Below are positions 11,482 through 22,954 of a stretch of 64,000 bases of DNA, one piece after another. Both the position numbers and the translations under genes were made by a program. The notes under the pieces were generated by a model that saw only the letters and a program-made list of their open reading frames with translations, was not told the origin of the DNA and did no database searches. This stretch comes from Branchinecta lynchi (lineage: Eukaryota; Arthropoda; Branchiopoda; Anostraca; Branchinectidae): positions 16,818,849 to 16,882,848 of the forward strand of contig JAKZAP010000001.1 in the NCBI GenBank assembly GCA_023053575.1, written 5' to 3'. The stretch's first letter is position 1; every line of letters begins with the position of its first letter.

Positions 11482-11735
11482 CCCGTCAGATCCGTATACA
11501 GGAATTTATTCCGGGGGGGGGGGGGGGAGCTGCAGGTTGGACCATAAAGTCCAAAAAGATATGGATCAGAGGCTAAAGTGTTTTAAAACGATTATTTGTG
11601 TGTGTTTCGGAGGGAGGGGGTCTCGAATCCCTTACGCCCCCCCCCCCCCCGCCCACGGTCAAAAATGTCACGACTCAAAATGACCACGCTTCAAAATGAC
11701 CATGGTTAAAAATGTCTACGATTGAATTATTCGAG
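11482..11735. repeat. Element-end remnants: G15 tract, C tract and CAAAATGACCACG tandem motif
   Basis: GTATACAGGAATTTATTCC plus a 15-G run (11513-11527) resembles the inverse end of the 59.1-kb hAT-like MITE. A C-rich run at 11636-11650 is followed by four variants of CAAAATGACCACG. The inverse of that motif (GTGGTCATTTTGAA) recurs in the 18.7-19.3 kb array. Confidence 0.4.
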
Positions 11736-11941
11736 ATGTTCAGTCTGTAGTAAACTGGAGTTAGTGATGAGTGAGAAACGGAAGGAGTAGACCGAGCATC
11801 AGAATGGCGATAATCGTATATTGAACTGGTAGAATCTCAAGTATGATAAAATACCAAAACACTTCTGTAATTCTGTAAAAAAAAAAACCTGAATCACAAA
11901 CAGCGATCTTAAAACTAGTATTTTTAATTAAGAACAGTTCT

Positions 11942-12372
11942 TAGTGGAGTGTTCCTTGGAACAATCCACTATTGCGAGCGCTGTAGCAGCTTTCGGCTTT
12001 CGGTTTTCACCGTATTTTATGGAGCTCATAACTCGTGAACCAGTGCAAGTATCAAGTTCAAACTTAGTACACTTGTGGCTTGTGTGTATTGGGTCTAGAT
12101 TCGTCTTTTGGGGGTCCCACCCCCCACCCCAACCCGATTCAGGGGCAAATGGGCCCAGATTGCCCAGTGAATAATGTTCATAACTTGACCAAAACTGGAC
12201 ATAGGACGATGTAATCTCTTGTACGTGTAGATCCTAGGGCTGGGAAATTGCTTTGAAAGTTGCACCTCCCCCACTCACCCTGTTCATGGTCAACTGGGCC
12301 CAGGCTGCCCAGGACTAAAGTTCGTTACCCGTGACGGAATCAGCAGGTATCAAGTTGAAACTTGGTAGGCAT
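11942..12372 (+). repeat. Family C, copy C1
   Basis: Begins TAGTGGAG then the palindrome TGTTCCTTGGAACA. It continues with CATAACTCGTGAACC, a CAAGTTCAAACTTAGTACAC core and GGGTCCCACCCCCCACCCC. Very similar to 53889-54300. The repeating theme GGGCCCAGATTGCCCAG occurs twice. Non-coding. Confidence 0.75.
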
Positions 12373-13106
12373 AAATCTGTCTCCAGGAATTTATGTGTTC
12401 CGTCAGCCTTTAAAGTTGTGTGTTACGTCTGGAAAACGTAACAACTATTTAGACCCGGATCATGGAGTCGTGTTTCCCAATTTGTATTTAGTTTATCGTT
12501 ACCCTTCTTCGAATAAAGAACCGTGTCTTCACGTAAACATCTGACGGCATAGTGATTGTCTTGAACTGAGAGCAACAGACTCGTTAGGATTAGTAAATCA
12601 TCTTGTGCCCGCTTGCATTTGGCAGTCTCTTATTTATTGAATACAGGTCAGTTAAAACCTTTAGTAAAACAACTGGAATCTTGTTAACTTCCTTCTACCA
12701 GAAGAAGTTTCAGGACCTCTACCAACTTCCCCCGGATCCGGGAGTCCGGAAACTAGGATCAAGGGTAGTAAAAGGGGAGCGAAAGGAAAATAACCAGAGA
12801 TGGTATCGATCCGACGTCATCTTATTTTGAAGCCCGAGACACCAGCCCACTGGGCCGTGTCTGCATGTGTTTAGAGCCGAATGCAGAAAGAACTACAGTT
12901 TAAGGATTTTGGCACCAAATGCTAAACTAAACTTTTGTAGATTGTGTTCTGCCTTTTCCCAAGAAAGTAAGCTACTTCTGTCTCTATTTTGCACTTTGGG
13001 CCAAGTGAGGTCAGACTAACATACTTTTATTTTGATACTGTTCCAGATTGGGATTCCAAAACAGAAACTTCCAGTTCCTTCAGTTTGAATAGTTGTACAG
13101 ACTACA
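12373..13106. other. No gene recognised
   Basis: Frames at 12362-12544 and 12603-12830 show no domain, splice context or composition shift. Nothing specific seen. Confidence 0.35.
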
Positions 13107-13959
13107 GACCCAAACAATCACTTCCCTGATCCGGCCATCGTTGGGGGGGGGGCGGAGGGATGGGGAGTTGAGAAACTAGTAACATACGTACATAAGTTTG
13201 GAACGAGTAATCGGACATGCATGAAAGTTGACAAGTGTATAGACAAAGTGTCTTAGATGTTCAGTTTCAAATCCGACCGGATCCGATAACTGGTGCGGGG
13301 GAGCCGGAAATCTCGTTGATCGCGAATTATGGTACTTCTAGATGTGCTAAGACGATGAAACTTGGCTTGGACATTAGAGGCTTGACGACATTGGCTTAGA
13401 AATTGTCACTTCTCAGATCCGAACATCCCTTTAAAGTACTAATCCTAACCGCAAAGTACAAAAAATACAAAAAATACTTTTAATCAAATATACACTTTCA
13501 TGATCCCATGAGCCCATGATCATTTTTGCCGTAAGGTTTTGCTCAAAACTGAATTTTTAGCACCCTTAAAGTGCGTATCTTAACCGAAAAGTAAAAAAAT
13601 ACTTTCGATATTCATGGTCCCCAAGGGCCTATGATCATCTGTCTCAAGGATTTTGCTTACAAGTTAATTCGTTAAAGTACAAACTATAATTTTGAGCAAA
13701 ATATACATTTTCATGATCTCGATGAGCTTATCATTCGTTACAGATGAATCTCTAGTGCCCTTAAAGTGCGCATCATCATAGCCAAATGCAAAATAAAATA
13801 GTTTTTACGAAAGGTACATGCTCGCGATTTCCAAGGAAGCATGATCATTGTTATCTAAAGGGGTCTGCTTACAAATGATCACAGCAAAGCCACGAAATGA
13901 CAAACTCATACTTTCATCCTCTGATCCAGCCTTGCAAGTGCCATATGAGCTTCCAGTTC
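13107..13959 (+). repeat. Family B, copy B3, 5' truncated
   Basis: Starts within a monomer (AATCACTTCCCTGATCCGGC), passes the ATGAAACTTGGCTTGGACAT core at about 13356, and continues through the AT-rich 3' arm to CAAGTGCCATATGAGCTTCC. The 3' arm matches B1 closely over 550 bp. Confidence 0.75.
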
Positions 13960-13989
13960 TATTTTTTTCCTTTTCTGAGTGTCGGACAA

Positions 13990-14310
13990 CATTAGGGAGA
14001 CCCCCCCCCCCTCCCCCCATACGCGACTCGTCTGGTCTAGACTTAATATATCTAATCTATGTTCATGTTTGGGAGTAAGGTTTGGATTAGAGCTGACCTA
14101 CGGGAAAAAAAACGAAAAATAATTCCTGGATACGGCCTTGTTCCAATGAGTTTAAGTTCGTCCATGACACGTCTCAAGTCCAACTCTTGTATATTTGGGG
14201 AGATCTATCTATGGATAAGGAATATACAACTGGTTAAAAACACAGCACCAGCAGGCTCAAGAAGTATTAACGTTATAAGTTCTAAAAGGTTACGGAAAAT
14301 GCAGTAATAA
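13990..14310. repeat. Mixed element ends: family G end, hAT-like MITE end, family C fragment
   Basis: CCCCCCATACGCGACTCGTC at about 14012 matches the G-family ends at 55.9 and 56.85 kb. AATTCCTGGATACGGCCTTG at 14124-14143 matches the right end of the 59.1-kb MITE. CTCAAGTCCAACTCTTGTAT at about 14170 matches copy C2 near 54.7 kb. Confidence 0.45.
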
Positions 14311-14996
14311 AATAATAAACAAATAAGTAACAGGAAATAGACGATGCGGTTCCTTTCAAGTTTCGCCGGAGAGAAGACGAGCCTCGGTTCCAGCTTTTGA
14401 CATAATTACTCAAGACAAACTAAAGTGATCGCCGCATGCGAAATTTTTTCAGTCGGAGCAAAATTCAACTACTCCTTTGCAACTTCTACCTTTTAATATA
14501 GCTTAGACCCCAAATCTCAATCTGAAAACCGCACATAAATGATGCACACTTCGACTTAATAAAAATAGGTAGGACTACGAAAGAGCCGAAGGCAAACATT
14601 TTCAAATCGGCTTTTATTCGGCAATATTCGACTACTTCCTACACAAACACTTGCTTTTAACGTGGCCCAAGCATCAGCTTTTATCGTGTGTACCGAAGAC
14701 AAAACTCAGCGCCGTAGGTGATCTTTTTGTAGTCCAACCTTTTTCTGGCATTTCTAGCGTAAAAAGTGGCTGAAATCTTAGGCCTAGACCTCACCTAAAT
14801 TACGGGACAGCGTAATAAATGAACCAGATAGCGAGTACGCTATTATGAAAGACGGCGCAGGTGAAGTTTTGCGAAAGATTTTGAAGGCTGCCTACGATAT
14901 CACATATCTGTCCGTGCCCCGATAACTCGCAAACGGAGTGGGATATTTTCCCGGAAGTTGGAACGTGGTAGTGCTTCCACTTTGAATTACCACAAA
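14311..14996. other. No gene recognised
   Basis: No coding or repeat structure recognised, apart from a faint family A or B core (GATAACTCGCAAACGGAGTG) near 14920. Confidence 0.3.
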
Positions 14997-16421
14997 AACA
15001 AGACCAAAGGTTTCGATGGGATCCCAAAAATTCAATATCTGATCCAGACAACAGGGTCTTGTCTTAGCCAGATCCAGTCTTCGCCAGACTCCTTGAACAT
15101 TTTTACAATTAAAATTCAGAAACAGATTAAGGCAAAATAGCTAATCACCTGAGAAAACCAAGTTCAGATTTGGATTCAGCATGTGTGTTTACCCCTATCA
15201 TATCTGTTTTGACGAAAACTTCCTGCCACTTCTGCTAATTTCCCGGTTCCGGCCGAACTCCAGAACTACTTGTCCGGCGAAAAAAGAAACCTCAAACACG
15301 AAATCAGGGTATCTTCTTTCCCCAGTAATGAACATCTAATCAACTTCAAATAGAAATTTAGCTTATAACAAATTTTCCGATTCCAGCCGGATTCCGGTCG
15401 AACTATATGTCCGGGTAAAATATGATTGTCATACAGGGACTCAGCATCTCTTCTTACCCCTAAATCGCTTATCTAATCAACTAGAAATAAAACTTTGACT
15501 TCCAACAGTTTTCCGGTTTTGGCCGGATTCCGGACGAACTACATGTCCGGGTAGAAACTTGTTTTCACATAAGTGTATGTCTTCTTGCCCTAAATCGAAC
15601 ATCTAATCAACTCCAAATAAAACTTTTAATTTTGACAAACTTTCCGGTTTGGGCCGGATTCCGGTCGAAATACTTGTCCGTCGAGAAAGTAGTTTTCACC
15701 ATCGTCTTCAGCATGTCTTCCTACCTCTAAATCGAACATTTAATCAACTTCAAATAAAACTTTTACTTTCAACAAACTTTCCGGTTTGGGCCGGATTCCG
15801 GGCGAAATAATTGTCCGTCGAGAAAATAATTTTCACCATCGTCTTCAGCATGTCTTCCTACCCCTAAATCGAACATCTAATCAATTTCAAATAAAACTTT
15901 TACTTTCAACAAACTTTCCGGTTTGGGCCGGATTCCGGGCGAAATACTTGTCCGTCGAGAAAATAATTTTCACCATCGTCTTTAACATGTCTTCCTACCC
16001 CTAAATCGAACATCTAATCAACTTCAAATAAAACTTTTACTTTCAACAAACTTTCCGGTTTTGGCCGGATTCCGGGCGAACTACTTGTCCGATGACAAAA
16101 TGGTTTTCACCATCGTGTTTAGCATGTCTTCTTACCCCATAATCGACTATCACATTAGCTGTTTCAAAACATTTTGTTTGTCCCTTAATTTGAATCCCCT
16201 CCCCCACCCCTAAATGTAGAGCTACAAAGCCCATCTACGAACTTGACTGGTCCGACGACCCAACGAACCCTCACACCAAGTTTCATCAAAATATCTCATT
16301 CCCTTCGAGAGTTATCGTGCTTACAGACGGACGGACGGACGGACGGACGGACGGACGGACAGACGGACAACTTTTGCGATGTCATAGGTATCCCTCCACT
16401 TACGTTTTGGGATCCCAAAAA
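14997..16421 (-). repeat. Family A, copy A3, expanded internal units
   Basis: On the plus strand it opens AACAAGACCAAAGGTTTCGA and closes TTACGTTTTGGGATCCCAAA. GCCGGATTCCGG-type motifs recur near 15390, 15525, 15655, 15790, 15930 and 16065, so about seven ~135-bp units are present. The last few are nearly identical, a sign of recent local amplification. A (GGAC)n tract lies at 16326-16366. Confidence 0.85.
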
Positions 16422-16522
16422 AAACAGTGCAATCTGTCAGGCCCGTCATACAGTGCTTACAAAGCCTTTTTAGGTGCAAACCTTACTCCCCAAGCCATTT
16501 AAAAAAAAAATAAGCCTGTTTC

Positions 16523-17458
16523 TTTTAGGGATCCCAAAACGTAAGTGGAGGGATACCTATGACATCGCAAAAATGTCCGTCTGTCTGTGAGCACGATAAC
16601 TCTCGAAGGGAATGAGATATTTTGATGAAACTTGGTGTGAAGATTCATTGGGTCAAGGGTAAGGTCAAGTTCGTAGATGGGCTATGTAGCTCAACATTTA
16701 CGGGTGGGTGGACAAACAAAATATGTTTAAACAGCTAATGTGATAGTCGATTATGGAGTAAGAAGGCATGCTGAGCACGATACTGAAAACCATTTTCTCG
16801 CCGGACAAGTAGCTCGTCCGGAATCCGACAAAAGCCGGAAAGTTGGTTAAAAGTAAAAGTTTTATTTGAAGTTGATTAAATGGTCGATTCACGGGTAAGA
16901 AGACATGCTGAACACGATGGTGAAAACAATTTTCTCGCCGAACAAGTAGTTAGTCTGGAATCCGGCGAAAACCGGAAAGTTGGTTAAAAGTATAAGTTTA
17001 TTTAAGTTGAAAATTTGTTACAAGCAAAAGTTCGATTAGATGACAGATTAAGGGGTAAGGACAGAGGCTGAGTCGGTATATGACAATCGTTTTTTACCCG
17101 GATATATAATTAGTCCGGAATCCGGTTGTAACCGGTTTTTTTTCAAGTCAAACTTTTATTCAAAGTTGATTAGATGTTCTTTATAGGGATAAAGAAATAC
17201 GCTGGATTTGTTTCTGAATTTTCTTTTTTTGCTGGACCAGTAGCTCGCTCGGAAATCGGGCGAAACCGGAAACTTGGCAGAAGTAAAGCGGGAAGTCTCG
17301 GTCAGTATCGTCAAAATAGATATGGCTGATAGAGGTATATCTGAACTGGGTTTTCTCTGATGATTAGCATGTCGAAGACTGGATCTGACGAAGACAAGAC
17401 CCGATTGTCTGAATTAAATTTTAGATTTTGGGATCCCATCGACACCTTTGGTCTTGTT
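16523..17458 (+). repeat. Family A, copy A4, head-to-head with A3
   Basis: Starts TTTTAGGGATCCCAAAACGT and ends CCTTTGGTCTTGTT, with about three internal units. Its palindromic 5' end faces that of A3 across 101 bp, giving a ~2.4-kb inverted arrangement. Confidence 0.85.
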
Positions 17459-17504
17459 AAGATAAGGAGCAGCAGGCGAAATTTTCGAAAATTAGCCTGT
17501 TTTC

Positions 17505-18060
17505 AGCGCCACAGAGTGAAAATCACGAGTTGGTAAAGGCATTTATGTCACTCTGACAAGCTCGAAAGATACGACTGCCATTCTAACAAAGCTCAAAACA
17601 CACGATATAAAATCTCTATACGACCATACGACCAGAAATATGAAGCTTAAAAATAGAAATCTCTATGGAGCAATAGGACCAGAAACAGGTCATTTGAAGG
17701 CGAAGTTCAGGATTAGCTGACTGCTTTGTCTGCTTTTATCTGGCAATGTCAAAATTTACGACTGTCTCTATAATTTACGACTAGAAAATCCCTTCATAAA
17801 GTACGACAAGAAACAGGTCTTTTCAGGTGAAATTCGCGGTTGGTGTCATTCTGGCAAGCTCAAATATACGACTTTCATTCTGGAAAACTTAGAACACACA
17901 ACTGTGTATCTGAAAACATACGAATAGAAATTTCTTCGTAGCCATACGACTAAAAATTTGATTTGATGGTGAAATTCACGTTTGGTAACTGCCTGTATGT
18001 CATTCTGAAAAGCTCAAAAACATACGACTGTCATGCAGACAAGCTCAAAACATATTTCTC
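17505..18060. repeat. Degenerate ~180-bp tandem repeat
   Basis: About three diverged units carry GTCATTCTGACAAGCTC, AAACATACGACTGTCATTC, CCATACGACCAGAAA and GGTGAAATTCACG in the same order. Units vary in length through indels. No coding frame is kept. Confidence 0.55.
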
Positions 18061-18251
18061 TGGAGCATGGCGGGGTGAGTCACCCCCAGCCCCTTCGAAC
18101 CGCCCCTGGGCTGACCATTGTTGGAAAACAAGCTATTCGTGCAAGATCTTCAACATTTCTTTTAATTTATACTTGCGGTTTGTTTACATTTAAAGCTTTT
18201 AAAGTGGGTTAATTACAAATTAGGTTATTTCAGTACTTGTTTGGTTATTGG

Positions 18252-18348
18252 AGGTGCTAAATGTCTTGGTTCTAAAGCTGTTTGTATATAAAATGCAATA
18301 AACATTTTACTTTCACACTCCACGTCTGGGCGCTTGCGCACTTGTTAC
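18252..18348 (+). repeat. Family F, copy 1
   Basis: Shares AAATGTCTTGGTTCTAA, GCTGTTTGTA, AACATTTTACTTTC and CACGTCTG in order with 55362-55460. It holds AATAAA at about 18298 but no gene is seen upstream. Confidence 0.55.
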
Positions 18349-18725
18349 CTTCATGTGTGCAAAATTTGCATCGCCTAGTTTCACTTTCTGTGTTGGAACA
18401 GTTTTATATGACATTGCTTCGTACTTTCATGCAATAGTTCTGATTTGATCAACAAACAATAAAATAATTCCTTTCAATACCTTTTCCGTGTTAATCCTGT
18501 CCCTTGTAATCTTGTTTCCCGCTGTCCCATGTAGCGGTCCCAGGTCCACTGTCGACAGTTTGAGCCGTCGGCATTTCCCACCAGGAAGAGTTTAGCCTCC
18601 CGTGTGAGCATTTAGAACTGTTTGGGCAGTCGACATTTTGGAGGATTTCGATTGCGGGGTCTTCGACTTCACTTCTAGGCATTTCGAGTCATTTTGAACC
18701 GTGGGCATTATGCGGATTTTAATTG

Positions 18726-18780
18726 GTTTTTGTTCCTCTTCTAGCTTTTAGCTATTTGGATTAAACTTGATTGATTGATT
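18726..18780 (+). mobile_element. LINE 3' terminus with (TTGA)n tail
   Basis: TCTAGCTTTTAGCTATTTGG then ATTAAACTTGATTGATTGAT matches the inverse of 31376-31425, so the same LINE family ended here. Only the last ~55 bp remain before the minisatellite. Confidence 0.6.
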
Positions 18781-19310
18781 GATTTTGATCGTGAGGGTTC
18801 TGAATCGTGGTCATTTTGAAGCTATTTGGATTAAAATTGATTGATTGATTGATTTTGATCGTGAGGGTTCTGAACCGTGGTCATTTTGAAGCTATTTGGA
18901 TTAAAATTGATTGATTGATTGATTTTGATCGTGAGGGTTCTGAATCGTGGTCATTTTGAAGCTATTTGGATTAAAATTGATTGATTGATTGATTTTGATC
19001 GTGAGGGTTCTGAATCGTGGTCATTTTGAAGCTATTTGGATTAAAATTGATTGATTGATTGATTTTGATCGTGAGGGTTCTGAATCGTGGTCATTTTGAA
19101 GCTATTTGGATTAAAATTGATTGATTGATTGATTTTGATCGTGAGGGTTCTGATTCGTGGTCATTTTGAAGCTATTTGGATTAAAATTGATTGATTGATT
19201 GATTTTGATCGTGAGGGTTCTGAATCGTGGTCATTTTGAAGCTATTTGGATTAAAATTGATTGATTGATTGATTTTGATCGTGAGGGTTCTGAATCGTGG
19301 TCATTTTGAA
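18751..19310 (+). repeat. 70-bp minisatellite, exactly 8 units
   Basis: Units start at 18751, 18821, 18891, 18961, 19031, 19101, 19171 and 19241, each 70 bp. A unit joins the LINE tail (GCTATTTGGATTAAAATTGA plus TTGA repeats) to target sequence (TTTTGATCGTGAGGGTTCTG and on to TCATTTTGAA). Unit 1 keeps the LINE base C in TTAAACTTGA; units 2-8 have A. Other differences are single bases in units 2 and 6. Confidence 0.95.
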
Positions 19311-19350
19311 CCGCGGGAATTTTGATCGTGGGCATTCTGAGAGTGGACAA

Positions 19351-19719
19351 AAGATCGTGGTGATTTTGGGCCCTTCCCCCAACACATTTCATTATCTTCC
19401 GTTCCATCCCGCAGCCCAGACCCAATGAACGGTTTTCGTAAGTCTAGTCGACCACGTGTTAACGCATGCGGATGACTTCTTTCCGCCAAAGTGACTAAGC
19501 AACCGTAGTTCAGAAGAAGGTTAGATCGTTACGTAAATCGTCACCCAAGGCTTCTTTTGGCTGGCAGAGGAAAAGTGTTACATTATTACGCCATGTATAG
19601 CCGCGCACTCTTTCGGTCAGTTGCGTACGAGTGTCAAAAACTATTGTAGTTGCAGTTCCGACGCGTGTTCAGTTCTAGCGTAGGCCTGACCCGGGTAGGT
19701 AGGCAATTACAATTTCTGA
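19351..19719. other. No gene recognised
   Basis: Nothing beyond chance frames. Confidence 0.3.
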
Positions 19720-19830
19720 TTTTTATTTATTTATTCAAACTAGGATACGACCAACTAGGGTCAACAAGTTACAAAATAAGTAACACACTACACATAAAAC
19801 TAAACTCATAATTATGATGGTTTCCGACTG
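19720..19830 (-). mobile_element. LINE 3' end, (AAAT)n tail
   Basis: On the plus strand TTTTTATTTATTTATTCAAA leads into AT-rich sequence. Read on the minus strand this is a short 3' UTR ending in GAATAAATAAATAAA. No coding portion. Confidence 0.45.
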
Positions 19831-20514
19831 TTTAGTCGGAGCCTTGTTCGTTTGGACATTCGTCTTATTAACTTGGTCAACGATCTAGGTTCCGACTCTA
19901 CCCTCGACTTTCTGAATTTCTGTAGATTATTTGTGAACGAGTGAGGCCCGACTCCGGCTCTGATTTATCTTCTTATGATTGGTGCTTTCAGATTCCGTGT
20001 CATTACTGCCAAGTGCCAACATTCCCATATTGGCCAACACCTCATTTGCTCACTATCTAGGGATCACCGTGCACTCGCGCATGAAGCAGCAGCGTGGTAA
20101 CTAGTTATATGGTGTATGCCAACTAGACAGTATATAATGACAGCTTACTTTCCTTTACTTTGTTCTGCATCCATCTGTGCACAGTTTATCTTTGTTAAAA
20201 ATCTCACGTACTGCTTCTCTTATCCCTGCCGCGGCTGGCGGTACATTATGGCGCAAATGGGTGGCGTCTTTTAGTGCGAACACACGATCAGAATTTCCCT
20301 GCCGGATTTTCTGCACTTTTGTAATCAAGTTGAATAAATCTAACTTCTGCGTATATAACTGATGATGGTACCGGAAATCGGCAGGAATTCCAGTCCTCGA
20401 GTGCCCGACGCCCGTCCCTGATCGTGTGCCCAAGGATAAGTGGTAACTACCGTCGGGAACGAACCCTAGCGTTTCTAGTTTGCCGATCATAAACTTCGTA
20501 CTGACGCATGTGTT

Positions 20515-21040
20515 TTTATGGCACTTGAGCATATCCAAGTGCCATATAGCGATCGGAATGTCTGTCGTTCTGTCCCGGTTTTGCCAGTTATGGCACTTCA
20601 TAAGCTAGGACGATGAAACTTGGCCGTCGCATCATGGACCCGACCAGATTAACGTGGAAATGACCAGCGCTAGGGGGAACCAGAAATCAAACTTTGATAG
20701 TAAGCGGATCGGGGCATTGTGGGTAGGGCTTGAGGGGGGTTCTCGGAATGCCGGTTATCCCGACTTAACGTACTTCCAGGTTATCTATGACGAGGAAACT
20801 TTGCAATCCTATCAGGGACCGGACCACATTGACTTCGAAATAGACATTTTTCCGATTCGATTATCGTGGGGGATGGAGGGATGTGGAATCCGGAATCTAG
20901 TGTCAAAAATAACTTTCGAATAGGTTACCGAATGTGAATAGAACTTGACAAGTGGCAAAAGCTAATGTCTCAGATGTTCGGCTTCAAGTCATGACGAGTT
21001 CTGATAGCGATGTGCGGAGGTCGAAGGAGGCCCCCGGATA
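20515..21040 (+). repeat. Family B, copy B4, 3' truncated
   Basis: Hairpin TATGGCACTTGAGCATATCC then AAGTGCCATATAGCGATCGG at the 5' end, a GTCTGTCGTTCTGTC tract, the GGACGATGAAACTTGG core at about 20608, and two more monomers. It fades out near 21040. Confidence 0.75.
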
Positions 21041-21202
21041 TTATTACATCTAGAGTATATTTGCTTTTACCGACGATTGAGTTACTGGAACTGGACGTTA
21101 CGCGAACTGGAAACCGAGTACGACACAACTTTTTATTCTGAAACAGTTTTCAATGAGTTGAATAACGATTTCAGATTTACTAGATCAGCCCCGTCTTCTC
21201 AT

Positions 21203-21309
21203 AACAAGACCAATGGTGTCGATGGGATCCCACGAATATAATATTTGATCCAGACAATTGGGTCTTGTCTTCGCCAGGCTAATCCTCGGGGAAAACCAAG
21301 TTCAGATCA
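21203..21309 (-). repeat. Family A, copy A5, terminal fragment
   Basis: Begins AACAAGACCAATGGTGTCGA and stops after AAAACCAAGTTCAGATC. Only the 3' terminal ~105 bp of the family remain. Confidence 0.75.
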
Positions 21310-22954
21310 AGAATAAATAAGAGAAGAATTGAGAACTCTCGTAACCTCGATGTCAGCATGGTGGATCTCTTTTTTTCCGATCTTATGTATCGGGGGTGGA
21401 GCCTGGGTGGAGCTTCTCGTGTTGCCTCTTGCAGTATTAAGTGTTACCTCCAGAGCACAAGTGATGAAGCAGTGAGAAAAAGGCGGGAAGTTCAAACAGT
21501 GCTGATTCAGAAGGATTATACAAATGGAAACGACTTTTCAATCTCCAGTCAGATTTGCAATATAAAGCTTATGTTATCACGACCCTTCACAAAGACGGTG
21601 AAGCCCAAGGGAATGCGGCAGTGGATGACTCAGGGGAGCAATTAAGCATCTTGAACGTTGAAGCATGGACCTAGCACGCATGGTGACACATGTCTTTAGT
21701 TCAGATTCAATAGGATCGGTGTGAACATTAGTAATTTTATTTTTGTCTTCCCAGGACTGTAAAGAATCGCTTGTAGAAAAGGTATTAAGCTTGGACAGTT
21801 TAAGGTATTTAGCTGTCGAAATGTAGTAAATGAGTTATTATGTTTTGTTTTTAAGTTGTAACTTGTACTCTCTACACAAGTTCATACCATTTTCTCGTGT
21901 AGTTGCGAAAAACAATAGGCTATACAGAATTTCCTAATTTTATATTAATGATTGCTGATTGTAAGATATCTTTCAAGACGTCTCAATTTGTGATAACAAC
22001 ACATTATTCTTGGTCAAAAATATTATCTAGGATAGTTGCACTTTACACTTGGCTAAATTTTGTCATTGCCTATGCTACTAACAATCCGCTGTTTCATCAT
22101 CCTTTTTTCATTATCATGTTTTACATCATTCAAATTCGAATTTTCGGCATAGCTGGCGAAATGGACACAAAGAGTTCATATGTTTTGTTTTTATGTAGTA
22201 TATACACAAAATTTAGTTCATAAGATTTCTTCTAGTTGCGAGAAATGTGATTCAAGCAAATAGGCTTGAAGTAATTCCTCATTTTAAATTAATAACTGAT
22301 TACTGAAATTGATAATTGTACGGTATCATTCAAAACGTCTACATTTGAGATAACAACTTATTATTTTTGTCAAAATGTATATCGTTATCTCGGGTAGTTG
22401 GCTAAATGTTTCGTTATCTATCCTGTTAACAGTCTTTTTTTTCACTAAGAATCTGCCATAATATTACATGAATGTTCTTGTGTGAAAAAAAAAGTAAATC
22501 TTTCTTCCCACTTCTCTAGAGACGGATATTTTAACTGACTTTCTAAGCCTAGAGTAAAAACATTTGGAAGCATGTCCCTTCCTATCTTTAAACTTATAGT
22601 GTTCAGTCCAAATCGGTCCTTTTTTGCCTTTATTTTCGTCATTTTTTAATGTAGGATTGAATGACTTCTGTCATCTCATTGTTATTTAGCCCCTTATCTC
22701 GTCTTTTAAACTAGTGGTAGCTGGAGGGAGAAGGGCAAAATGTCGACCTCTTTCTATTTAATTTGAATTCGGCGCACTTTCTTGTCGCGAAGAGCGGCGA
22801 TCAGAAGAACAAGCGCCAATAATTACTCTGTGGTCGGGACAGGCGCCGAGTAGGCTCTACCCCCAATACTTGAGCATCGGGGAAAAAGATACGTCGCATG
22901 ATTCAAGTCTTCTCAATTCTTCCCTTATTTATTGTTCGGATGTACCTCTATAAG
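21310..22954. other. No gene recognised; AT-rich, one internal duplication
   Basis: 21900-22200 and 22230-22420 are loosely related (TTGCGARAAA, AATAGGCT, TTCAARACGTCT, GATAACAACWTATTAT), a diverged ~330-bp tandem duplication. The frame at 21358-21645 has no recognisable domain. Confidence 0.35.

Larger units (their letters stand above)
18683..19350. repeat. CATTTTGAACCGTGGG-type degenerate repeat hosting the LINE insert
   Basis: Outside the 70-bp array the flanks repeat GTCATTTTGAACCGTGGGCA and TTTTGATCGTGGGCATTCTG. This is the inverse of the CAAAATGACCACG motif at 11660-11735. It was the target into which the LINE 3' end inserted before the array grew. Confidence 0.5.

Noticed and set aside
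16243..16502. Open frames reading TDGRTDG through family A (also 7123-7434, 51904-52095)
   Set aside because: A 4-bp GGAC repeat has no stop in any frame, so it yields such frames by itself. They recur in every A copy with tracts of different length and are not genes.
18751..19310. CRISPR-like array of 70-bp period
   Set aside because: The whole 70 bp is conserved with no variable spacer; explained by LINE tail plus target duplication.
22740..22900. GC-richer patch as a possible tRNA or other RNA gene
   Set aside because: No A-box/B-box pair or cloverleaf could be drawn.
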